DNA of 39,445 nt from Acidimicrobiaceae bacterium. Lineage in GTDB: Bacteria; Actinomycetota; Acidimicrobiia; Acidimicrobiales; RAAP-2. The stretch spans positions 1-39,445 of the forward strand of contig PMOE01000067.1 in NCBI GenBank assembly GCA_003161575.1, read 5' to 3'. Made by a program: the position numbers and the translations under genes. Below are positions 31,924 through 38,147 of the stretch, piece after piece (within the stretch, counting starts at the first letter, position 1; the number at the start of each line of letters is the position of its first letter). The notes under the pieces are model-generated. The model searched no databases. It saw only the letters and a program-made list of their open reading frames with translations, and had not been told where the DNA came from.

Positions 31924-33158
31924 ACTTCGAAGACCGTCTCCGCCAATCGCTTCATCTCCAAGCGGAATCCGTCGACGCGTCCCCTGATGCAGACGACCTG
32001 CTCGAACGGTCGGGGCGCGCCGCCCACCGCCGATCGCGGGCGTTCGTCGTCGCGACTCTGGGCATCGTCGTGGTGGTCGCCGCAGGGGGCGTTGCTGCCG
32101 GCGCGTCCCTCGCCCGTCGCGCTCCCACGATCCACAATGTGAGCCTCCCGGCCGGCCCGACGAGCGGCGGTGCCAATGTGGCGTTGGCACCGGCGTCCGC
32201 CGGCGGCCCAGCCAGCACCACCATCCCCGCGGCTCCCCAATCGCTCTCCCCTCTTTTCCGCCGGACAACTCTCGGCGGTGTGGACATCCGCGCCTACTCA
32301 GCGCCGAACACGCCGACCTGCAGTCCGGGAGAGGCCTGTTCGGGCTCGGGAACGACGGGCACAACGGGCACAACGGGCACAACGGGCACAACGGGCACAA
32401 CGGGCACAACGACGACGGTGCCCGCCTCCGTGACCACCTGCCCGAATCTCCCGTGCCCGATCGCGGTGGACCCCGGTGGCCCGATCCGCGGCGGAACGGT
32501 CCCCGTCCCGATCAGCTGTCCCGTGGGTGCGGAGTGCGCCCAACCGCTCGTGGCACCGAACCAGCCGGCGGGACCACAGACGACAACCGGCACCACCGTG
32601 CCAGCCACCCAAGGTGCGCCCGGGCCCCCGGTTGTCACGTCGTGCCCCGAGGAGTCCGTCGTGCTCGAGCTCTCCAATGACGGTGCCGTTGGCACCGGGA
32701 CGGTCGACGCTCCGAGCGCGCCGGCGATGGCGCCGAGTGCGGTGGCCATCGACGGAACCGGCTCGTTCGGGACGACCGAAGGGACCCCAAGCGCCTGGGT
32801 CGTGCTCTCCGTGGGCAGCGGCGTGGGCACGGTGCGGATCGACGGCGGGGCCGCCGGCAGCGACCAGATGACCCCGGTCGGGGGACTGGCCACCCTCGCC
32901 CTCCCCGTCGCGGACCTCTCGGGGGACACAATCGACGCAATCGACGCCAACGGCAACGTCATATCCTCGGTGACCGCGTCAGCCACCGGATCGGTTCCGA
33001 CGACCCCTGTCTGCACGACGGGCAACCCGCCACCGACGGCGACCACGAACCCTGCAACGTCGAGCTCGCCGCCCGAACCACCACTTGGCACTCCGGGGTC
33101 GACGACCGTCACGCCCTCTACGGGAGGGGCCAACCCCGGGTCACCTTCGGGCACCTGA
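31920..33158 (+). CDS. Membrane-anchored putative anti-sigma partner with GTT repeats
   Basis: 412-residue protein translated directly after the sigma factor (GTGA overlap). Residues 1-40 (NFEDRLRQSLHLQAES, DADDLLERSGRAAHRR) are cytosolic and acidic-basic, the type of segment seen downstream of SigE sigmas. Residues about 41-65 form one membrane helix. The rest would be outside the cell and is rich in Gly, Thr, Pro and Ser. It includes a Gly-Thr-Thr array, several Cys pairs (TCSPGEAC, CPNLPC, CPVGAEC), and a low-complexity C-terminus. There is no zinc-binding HxxxCxxC anti-sigma motif. Anti-sigma function is inferred from position and topology only. Confidence 0.8.
   Translation: MNFEDRLRQSLHLQAESVDASPDADDLLERSGRAAHRRSRAFVVATLGIVVVVAAGGVAAGASLARRAPTIHNVSLPAGPTSGGANVALAPASAGGPASTTIPAAPQSLSPLFRRTTLGGVDIRAYSAPNTPTCSPGEACSGSGTTGTTGTTGTTGTTGTTGTTTTVPASVTTCPNLPCPIAVDPGGPIRGGTVPVPISCPVGAECAQPLVAPNQPAGPQTTTGTTVPATQGAPGPPVVTSCPEESVVLELSNDGAVGTGTVDAPSAPAMAPSAVAIDGTGSFGTTEGTPSAWVVLSVGSGVGTVRIDGGAAGSDQMTPVGGLATLALPVADLSGDTIDAIDANGNVISSVTASATGSVPTTPVCTTGNPPPTATTNPATSSSPPEPPLGTPGSTTVTPSTGGANPGSPSGT
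32357..32410 (+). repeat. Six perfect 9-bp tandem repeats (GGGCACAAC)
   Basis: Six identical GGGCACAAC units follow one degenerate unit (GGGAACGAC, 32348-32356). They encode a Gly-Thr-Thr array in the extracellular part of the sigma-partner protein. Perfect identity suggests recent slippage. Confidence 0.92.
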
Positions 33159-33314
33159 GCGGCGGTCGAGCCACCTTCGGTTTCGAGCAGGTCGTCGCCA
33201 GTGGGTGGCGGTATCGGGCGGAGGGGCCATACCAAGAGCTGTCCGACCGACGCCGAAGCGATACAGCTCCGCCATCAACAATTGGGAGGGCTCCGGTGCA
33301 CGCAGGCCGCCCAA

Positions 33315-33935
33315 TCAGGAGGCGGGGCCCGACTGCGGGCCGCGGGATCGGACCGCGTCGACCTGCTCAAACGCTGCGCGCAGGTCGGCGATCCAGGATT
33401 CCTCGTTGCTCCCGACCAGGCGCACGCACCAAGCCAGGGCCTCGCTCCGGCTGCGGGCGACGCCCGCGTCGATCAGTGTGTCGAGGACTTGACGTTCGCG
33501 AATGCGGAGCCGGGTCATGACCGGGACACTGGCCACGGTGAAGTCGCTCGTCGTCCCGTCACAGCGTGCGCCCCAACTGACGTGGCGACCGAAGGAGGAC
33601 TGGGCCTCTTCGGCAATGTGCATCCGTTGCTCACGGGTGTCCTCCCGGAACCCGCTTATCCGCGCGCTCGCGGCCGTTTCGCGCTCGTCGTCTGAGGCCG
33701 TTTTGGCCAGCGTCGCCGCAGGCAACGTACCGACAATGAGTATCTCGTCGTCGTCCACTTCGACCGTGGCCGCCTCGGAGAACCAGTCCTCGGGCAGACG
33801 CCCGGCGAACCACGCCTGCACCCGCTGACGCTCCTCTGTAGTCGTGCGTTCCGCAGCCCACTGCCGAGGCCGGCCGCGCCCACGCCGGGATCCCCGTCGG
33901 GTCGCCTCTTCTGGATTTTGGGGTTCATATTTCAT
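33315..33935 (-). CDS. Conserved actinobacterial protein with ribbon-helix-helix-like C-terminus
   Basis: 206-residue protein. The C-terminal part VMTRLRIRERQVLDTLIDAGVARSRSEALAWCVRLVGSNEESW has the pattern of a ribbon-helix-helix DNA-binding unit (R-x-SRSEA-x-x-W). The middle (GRLPEDWFSEAATVEVDDDEILIVGTLP, then FREDTREQRMHIAEEAQSSFGRHVSWGARC) recalls a conserved actinobacterial family that I know only as hypothetical. The Arg-rich N-terminus (RRGSRRGRGRPRQW) may contact DNA. ATG 33935 is chosen: TGTAAT lies 9 bases upstream, and three 8-base-spaced repeats (ATGTAA, ATGTAA, ATGAAA) run into the start, a possible autoregulatory site. Function unproven. Confidence 0.8.
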   Translation of the reverse strand: MKYEPQNPEEATRRGSRRGRGRPRQWAAERTTTEERQRVQAWFAGRLPEDWFSEAATVEVDDDEILIVGTLPAATLAKTASDDERETAASARISGFREDTREQRMHIAEEAQSSFGRHVSWGARCDGTTSDFTVASVPVMTRLRIRERQVLDTLIDAGVARSRSEALAWCVRLVGSNEESWIADLRAAFEQVDAVRSRGPQSGPAS

Positions 33936-33951
33936 ACTTACATCATTACAT
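33930..33951 (-). promoter_or_regulatory. Phased 6-base repeats over the RHH-protein start
   Basis: On the minus strand ATGTAA, ATGTAA and ATGAAA begin 8 bases apart (33951, 33943, 33935); the third contains the start codon. RHH repressors often bind such direct repeats. Confidence 0.35.
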
Positions 33952-34143
33952 AGCTTTCGAGAAACCACAACCCGGGGGTTCGGGCACGGTGGGCCGCCGG
34001 CGCGCGGCATCAGGTGCTCGGCAAGATGATCGCTCTCGGGCCGAAGCGCGGGCCCCGGCGAGCAGCGGACGTTGCCCGCGCCGGGGCCCTGGCAGAACCG
34101 GTTGGTACTCCTCGGCCGGTGAGCCCGGCGTCTCGCCGCGGTC

Positions 34144-34497
34144 TCAGGCGAAAACGAGCGGGCCGTACGTGCTGCAGAGCCCGAAGGCGTCGATGATCAA
34201 AAAGGCGGCGATGACGGCGAGCACCACGGGGGCCCGCCATTTCTTCACGCCCCGGGTCATCGCAGGGGGCATGTACCACTGGGGAAGGGGTCCGGGCAGG
34301 CCGGAGAGATAGACGCCGAGCGGAATCGCTGCTTCGTCGAGAGGCGCATCGGTCTCTGCCGCCAACGCCAAGGCGGTCAGTTCATCGTCGGTGAACGCAT
34401 CGTCGGCCAAGCCGGTGCCATCGGTCCCGCCTGGTTGCACACCCGCGTCCTCTGTCACCGGCACGCCCCCATCATCGCTCGCAGACACTGTCTCCAT
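34144..34497 (-). CDS. Small membrane protein, unknown
   Basis: 117-residue acidic protein with one C-terminal membrane helix (APVVLAVIAAFLIIDAFGLCSTYGPL). Before it is the conserved-looking stretch PLPQWYMPPAMTRGVKKWRA, with positive charges at the cytosolic side of the helix. The N-terminal 60 residues are Asp/Glu/Thr/Gly-rich and probably disordered (TDDELTALALAAETDAPLDE). The open frame reaches 34668. ATG 34497 and ATG 34557 are both possible, and neither has a Shine-Dalgarno sequence or a TANNNT box. I do not recognise the family. Confidence 0.65.
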   Translation of the reverse strand: METVSASDDGGVPVTEDAGVQPGGTDGTGLADDAFTDDELTALALAAETDAPLDEAAIPLGVYLSGLPGPLPQWYMPPAMTRGVKKWRAPVVLAVIAAFLIIDAFGLCSTYGPLVFA

Positions 34498-34695
34498 CGT
34501 AGGGGTCCCGCCCCAGCCCGGTGGCTCGGTGTCCTTACGGTTCGATAACGCCGCCATCTTCGACTTCTCGAAGGATCGAGGTTGAAGCTCGGCGCTGGGA
34601 TCGCCAGATCGGACGTTCGAGGCGAACCCGGGTGCCTGGCCGATTCGGTCCTTGCCTCCCCGCCGCATCCTACCGGGGGCCCGGACCGGGGCGCC

Positions 34696-35163
34696 TCAGC
34701 CGAGGAGCCGCTTGAATCCCTGGTGAGTGGGCTCGAAACCATGGCGTACGTAGAAGCGATGGGCGTCGGAGCGGGCGAGGTTGCTCGTCAGCTGGACCCG
34801 GTAGCACCCGGCAGCTGCGGCCCGTGCCACCGCCTCTTCGAGGAGCCGACCCCCGATCCCCACCGAGCGGTGATCCGGGTGGACGTGCACCGACTCGATC
34901 TCGGCGCAGCGACCGCCGCGAGCCTGAAAGTGGCGGAACACCAGCAACTGGCAGACACCGACCACTCCTCCTTCGAATTCGGCTACCAAGACGTCCGACG
35001 AGGGCGACGCTTGAATCTCCGCCAATGCCGCCTCGTAGGTTCCAAGGGCCGAGGAGTCCTCCTTGCCCTCTACGAGGGAGCCATGCTCGAGCAGCTCCAC
35101 GAGCCGGGGGACGTCCGCCGGTCGGGCACTGCGGACGACGATCGTCTCTTCGGACGCACTCAC
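34696..35163 (-). CDS. GNAT family N-acetyltransferase
   Basis: 155-residue acetyl-CoA-dependent acetyltransferase. VVRSARPADVPRLVELL begins the fold. CAEIESVHVHPDHRSVGIGGRLLEEAVARAAAAGC is motif A, with the R/Q-x-x-G-x-G/A pyrophosphate loop as RSVGIGG. RVQLTSNLARSDAHRFYVRHGFEPTHQGFKR is motif B with the Tyr general acid. HRFYxxxGF is typical of amino-acid or small-molecule acetylating GNATs. GTG 35163 is preferred to the frame's first ATG at 35262: homology starts there and CATACT lies 6 bases upstream. Substrate unknown. Confidence 0.9.
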   Translation of the reverse strand: MSASEETIVVRSARPADVPRLVELLEHGSLVEGKEDSSALGTYEAALAEIQASPSSDVLVAEFEGGVVGVCQLLVFRHFQARGGRCAEIESVHVHPDHRSVGIGGRLLEEAVARAAAAGCYRVQLTSNLARSDAHRFYVRHGFEPTHQGFKRLLG

Positions 35164-35479
35164 AGCAGAAGTATGGCGCCGCGAGCGGTGCCGCCAGCGT
35201 CGCTCGGACACCGACGACACCGCCCGGATTAGCCGCGAGGGCGAAGTCCCATCTCCCGCCATGCCCCTCGGGGCGGGTACTCGGGCAGTTCACGTCCCCC
35301 GCGACGCCGACCAGCCCACCCTCGCGGGCCGGCCGAACCGCTCGACTTTGCCGGTTGGATCTGGACCCTCCCGGTGCCAGGCGCGCGGGTCACCGGTACC
35401 TGGCCGGCCCACCTCTGCGGGCGGGGGCGGGCAGCTCTTTGGTGACTATCTTCGGCGGCGTAGTCGGTGGACCCTCGCA
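35164..35479. other. Gene-free stretch
   Basis: I see no supportable gene, RNA or terminator here. Open frames on both strands lack start signals and family similarity. Confidence 0.5.
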
Positions 35480-35608
35480 TTATGCGGCTTCCCCCACGCA
35501 CAGGGACTCAACTCCCCGATCGTGTTCATCTCCGAGCGCGACCACAGCTCCCTTGTCGTCGGTCTCGTTGTGATCCGTCTCGTTGGTGTGTCGTTCTATC
35601 CAGTCCAT
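35480..35608 (-). CDS. Small acidic protein behind a structured leader
   Basis: 42-residue ORF beginning MDWIERHTNETDHNETDDKG, with 12 Asp/Glu, a lone Cys near the end and no membrane segment. It has one of the best Shine-Dalgarno sequences in the window: AGGAGG (35614-35619, minus strand) 5 bases before the ATG. THNETD-type text repeats once, reflecting an ACAACGAGAC-like DNA repeat. Upstream 45 bases away lies a folded three-way junction with a 12-bp closing stem, so translation or transcription may be controlled by RNA structure. No family is recognised. Third-position GC is lower than in housekeeping genes. Confidence 0.5.
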   Translation of the reverse strand: MDWIERHTNETDHNETDDKGAVVALGDEHDRGVESLCVGEAA

Positions 35609-35651
35609 AGGTTCCTCCTGTGCGGTGCGAGTGGGTGTTTGTTGTGTGGCA

Positions 35652-35745
35652 GGCGGGAGCCCGATGCCCTCCGGCCGGCCACCGGCCAGACGAAAAGAGG
35701 GCCGACAGGAAGGGGGGACCGTCGGCCACCCACCGGGCTCCCGCC
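35652..35745 (-). ncRNA. Predicted three-way-junction RNA (leader or riboswitch-like)
   Basis: A perfect 12-bp stem (GGCGGGAGCCCG with CGGGCTCCCGCC, at 35652-35663 and 35734-35745) encloses two perfect hairpins: 7 bp (35700-35706/35721-35727, 14-base loop) and 6 bp (35673-35678/35682-35687, 3-base loop). On the minus strand it precedes the Shine-Dalgarno sequence and ATG of the 42-codon ORF. CTGACG (35808-35813) and an AT-rich CATAAAT (35787-35793) upstream could be its promoter. It matches no riboswitch consensus that I know. Confidence 0.5.
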
Positions 35746-35915
35746 AAATCTCCGGCCCGGGCGATCCAATGCGTTCGGACCGGGCCATTTATGGCGATCT
35801 GCGGCTACGTCAGGGGGTTATTTGGGCGCGAAAACCCAATCGTTTGTCGATCATTCGTCGAAATGACAGCCAATGGCGCCCGTTTGTTGCCCGTGCCGCC
35901 CCGGGCGGCCCGACT

Positions 35916-35945
35916 AGTGCGGTGTCACCGGGATGATCCCGCACT
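35916..35945. repeat. Inverted repeat between two RNA elements
   Basis: AGTGCGG-(16)-CCGCACT is a perfect 7-bp inverted repeat with a smaller CGGGA/TCCCG repeat inside its span. It lies between the terminator at 35961 and the next leader. Role unknown. Confidence 0.35.
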
Positions 35946-35960
35946 GCAGTTGGGTGATCC

Positions 35961-35997
35961 AGAAAACAAAAGAGCCGCTCCCTTTCGGAAGCGGCTC
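35961..35997 (-). terminator. Rho-independent terminator
   Basis: Minus-strand GAGCCGCTTCC pairs with GGGAGCGGCTC (10 Watson-Crick pairs, one T-G) around a GAAA tetraloop, followed by TTTTGTTTTCT. This is the clearest intrinsic terminator in the window. Confidence 0.88.
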
Positions 35998-36029
35998 CTC
36001 AACGGTCTCTGGACCTTTGAAAGTCCAGT

Positions 36030-36200
36030 TCATGCCGTTGAGGCCACCTCCCGATCGTCCTTGGCCTTTGCAGCCGACCCATTGGACCAAGCCGCCGTGC
36101 CAAGCATCGGAACGACCGCACACGAACGCGATACGAAGGGCCGCTTGGCACCTCCGATGAGCCGGATCATCCGGCCACTTGTCACGTTCATGTGTTGCAT
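36030..36200 (-). CDS. Possible 56-residue protein within the small RNA
   Basis: ATG 36200 lies 8 bases after a TATAGT box, the same geometry as the leaderless genes elsewhere in this window. The ORF (MQHMNVTSGRMIRLIGG at the start) has 12 Lys/Arg residues, two Trp/Cys residues, no clear membrane helix and moderate third-position GC (about 70% by hand count). Its stop falls inside the nested hairpin just before the terminator. No family is recognised. The strong RNA stems running through the ORF argue for a noncoding or dual role. Confidence 0.35.
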   Translation of the reverse strand: MQHMNVTSGRMIRLIGGAKRPFVSRSCAVVPMLGTAAWSNGSAAKAKDDREVASTA

Positions 36201-36208
36201 AGACGAAC

Positions 36209-36214
36209 ACTATA
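36209..36214 (-). promoter_or_regulatory. -10 box of the small RNA
   Basis: TATAGT on the minus strand within an AT-richer stretch. No good -35 is found 16-18 bases upstream (CTTCTA or TCTTCT there). The 36215-36419 gap also contains TTGACA (36369) and TTGACG (36399) facing the flavin reductase. Confidence 0.5.
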
Positions 36215-36419
36215 CACGAAGAGTCGCACAATAGAAGACCATTGAATCGATTTGTGCGGAGAAATGAACCGCCAGGTGGCGTGTTCTCCGCGTCGGCCCA
36301 GGTAACGCCCCAGCGGTGAGCCATCGCCCGAGCCGACAGCAATGCCGGACCGTGGGGTGGAAGCCGAGTTGACACCACGAGCCGGTGTGAGAGGCGACTT
36401 GACGGGGTAGAGAGTAGGG

Positions 36420-37010
36420 ATGCGAACCGAAGGTTCCAGTCCCGCCGAGGAATCTCCCGTCGACGCAATGGTGGCCGAGGTCGACTATCCGCTCTTCGTG
36501 GTCACCACGGCGGCCGACGACGAGGTGAGTGGTTGCGTAGCCGGCTTCGTGACGCAGTGCAGCATTGAGCCACCCCGCTTTCTCGTCTGCATTTCCAAAC
36601 AGAATCACTCATATCTCGTGGCCGAAAAGGCTGCCGGTTTGGCGCTCCACCTTCTCGGTGCCGAACAGCTCGAAATGGCGTCCCTCTTCGGGGAACTGAG
36701 CGGCGATGTGGCCGACAAGTTCTCCCAGTGCGAATGGCGGGCCGGTGTGACCGGGGCTCCAGTGCTTACAGACTGCGCGGCGTGGATCGAGGGTCGGATC
36801 CTTCACCACTTCAGCGTGGGGGACCATGCGGCGTTCATCATGACGACCGACCACGGGGAGAGCGGCCCGCGATCGGGCCAGCTCACCGTGAAGGCCGGGG
36901 CCGTGCTCGAAGCGGGCCATCCGGCCACCGATGCAGCGACCGAGGAGACGACATCGCGTCAAACAATCGGCGACGCCGCCCACCGTGAATCTGGGAGCGG
37001 CGGCGCCTGA
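36420..37010 (+). CDS. Flavin reductase-like (FMN-binding split barrel) protein
   Basis: 196-residue flavin reductase-domain protein. YPLFVVTTAADDEVSGCVAGFVTQCSIEPPRFLVCISKQNHSY is the characteristic N-terminal half. These proteins supply reduced FMN/FAD to monooxygenases or bind flavin as sensors. GAPVLTDCAAWIEGRILHHFSVGDHAAFI contains the conserved GxPxLxxxxAxxEC-like and GDH blocks, with Glu replacing nothing essential that I can identify. The C-terminal 45 residues are hydrophilic and Thr/Glu-rich, longer than usual. ATG 36420 has AGAGAGTAGGG just before it, a modest Shine-Dalgarno sequence. Convergent with cysQ. Confidence 0.88.
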   Translation: MRTEGSSPAEESPVDAMVAEVDYPLFVVTTAADDEVSGCVAGFVTQCSIEPPRFLVCISKQNHSYLVAEKAAGLALHLLGAEQLEMASLFGELSGDVADKFSQCEWRAGVTGAPVLTDCAAWIEGRILHHFSVGDHAAFIMTTDHGESGPRSGQLTVKAGAVLEAGHPATDAATEETTSRQTIGDAAHRESGSGGA

Positions 37011-37080
37011 TCAGAAACTCTCGCCGCCGGCGGCCCCACGTTTTTCGATCATGTTCCTTCGAGGGCCCGCAGGTGGGCCT

Positions 37081-37881
37081 CTAAGATGCGTCGCCTTCCG
37101 TGACAATAAGGCCGTCGAGGGCAGCAAGAGTTGGCTCCGCGAGGGAGCGATGACATACGAGAATGTCGGGGAGCCATGGATTCGGTCGCCCGTAGCGCAA
37201 CGGCGATCCGTCGATTCGACTGGCATGCAACCCGCTCGCCAGCGCCACAGCTACCGGCGCTGCTGAGTCCCATTCGTATTGACCACCGGCGTGAACGTAG
37301 ATCTCACCCTGGCCACGGATCACCGCAGCGATCTTCGCTCCGGCTGAGCCCATCGGGACCGTCGTGGCCCCCAGGCGCTCGACCAACGCCGCCATGAACT
37401 GGGGCGGGCGAGTTCGGCTGACCAGTATTCGCGGCACCGCGGCTGGACTTGTGAGTGGCACCGGCCGAGCGGTGTCGATGACCACGTCGAGAGCCGGGAG
37501 GGCCACCGCACCGACGGACGGCTCGCCGTCGAACGTCAGAGCCACATGGACGGCCCAATCATCACGGCCCTCTGAATATTCCCGTGTGCCGTCCAACGGA
37601 TCGACGATCCAGAGCCGTCCACCACCTGGCTCCGGCGCCTCCGCACCGGGCGCTTCTTCCTCCGATCGCACCCGGTCGGCTGGAAAAAGATCGGCGATGG
37701 CTTGGATCAGGAGATCGTGCGATAGCCGGTCACCGGCCTGTCCCAGTGCCTTTCCCGGCGAGGAACGGGTCCGCAACTCGAGAAGAACCTCTCCGGCACG
37801 ATGAGCGAATTCGGCGGCCGCCTGGTGTTCGGTAGCCAGCCCATCGGGGACTGAATGCTCCGCACTGGTGCCCCCACTCAC
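37081..37881 (-). CDS. cysQ: 3'(2'),5'-bisphosphate nucleotidase / inositol monophosphatase family
   Basis: 266-residue Li+-sensitive, Mg2+-dependent phosphatase. CysQ converts PAP(S) to AMP (APS) in sulfur assimilation; relatives act on inositol phosphates. SEEEAPG carries the first metal Glu. WIVDPLDGTREYSEGRDDWAVHVAL is the DPxDGT metal motif, and its TREY form favours CysQ over IMPase. QYEWDSAAPVAVALASG is the C-terminal WDxAA motif. VPMGSAGAKIAAVIRGQGEIYVHAGG supports the same family. GTG 37881 has AGGGGAG at good distance. No sulfate-assimilation genes are adjacent. Confidence 0.9.
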   Translation of the reverse strand: MSGGTSAEHSVPDGLATEHQAAAEFAHRAGEVLLELRTRSSPGKALGQAGDRLSHDLLIQAIADLFPADRVRSEEEAPGAEAPEPGGGRLWIVDPLDGTREYSEGRDDWAVHVALTFDGEPSVGAVALPALDVVIDTARPVPLTSPAAVPRILVSRTRPPQFMAALVERLGATTVPMGSAGAKIAAVIRGQGEIYVHAGGQYEWDSAAPVAVALASGLHASRIDGSPLRYGRPNPWLPDILVCHRSLAEPTLAALDGLIVTEGDAS

Positions 37882-38147
37882 AATCTGCTCCCCTCGTTTG
37901 CGTTGTCCTCGACGGCCAGGAGTTGCTTTCGGCCGTCCGCGTCCGGTTGGATCGACGCTACGCCGCCCAGTCCGGTCTCCCGGACGTGCAACGACTCACG
38001 ACACTAGAAGATCTGTCCGCTCACCAAGACAACGCCTCCGTCGAGCCACGCGGCCGGCGACTGACCACGCTGGACCCGACAGTCGTTGACGTCCAGAACC
38101 CTGGCGCGATAGTTCTGCCGGTATGCGGGAACCATCGGGGGTTCTCA
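37882..38147. other. Gap between cysQ and the broken GH31 gene
   Basis: I see no clear gene. An open plus-strand frame from 37923 joins the GH31 start in phase but lacks a start signal and family similarity. Confidence 0.4.

Larger units (their letters stand above)
35961..36202 (-). ncRNA. Predicted structured small RNA, about 240 nt
   Basis: A minus-strand transcript is predicted from a TATAGT box (36209-36214) to the terminator at 35961. Perfect stems in order: GCCGGA/TCCGGC (36161-36175), GTGCCAAGC/GCTTGGCAC (36097-36105 with 36143-36151), and CCTCAACGG/CCGTTGAGG (35997-36005 with 36035-36043) enclosing CTGGAC/GTCCAG (36009-36014 with 36023-36028), abutting the terminator stem. It does not resemble tmRNA, RNase P, SRP, 6S or tRNA sequences as I know them. 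It also contains a 56-codon ORF, so it may be a small mRNA, a dual-function RNA or purely noncoding. Confidence 0.55.

Noticed and set aside
35914..36468. 184-codon minus-strand frame across the small RNA
   Set aside because: It would run through the promoter box, several stems and the intrinsic terminator; its codons lack the high third-position GC and it has no start signal.
37028..37055. GCCGCCGGCGGC palindrome followed by TTTTT as flavin-reductase terminator
   Set aside because: Self-complementary with almost no loop, and the T-run is offset by six bases; too weak to call.
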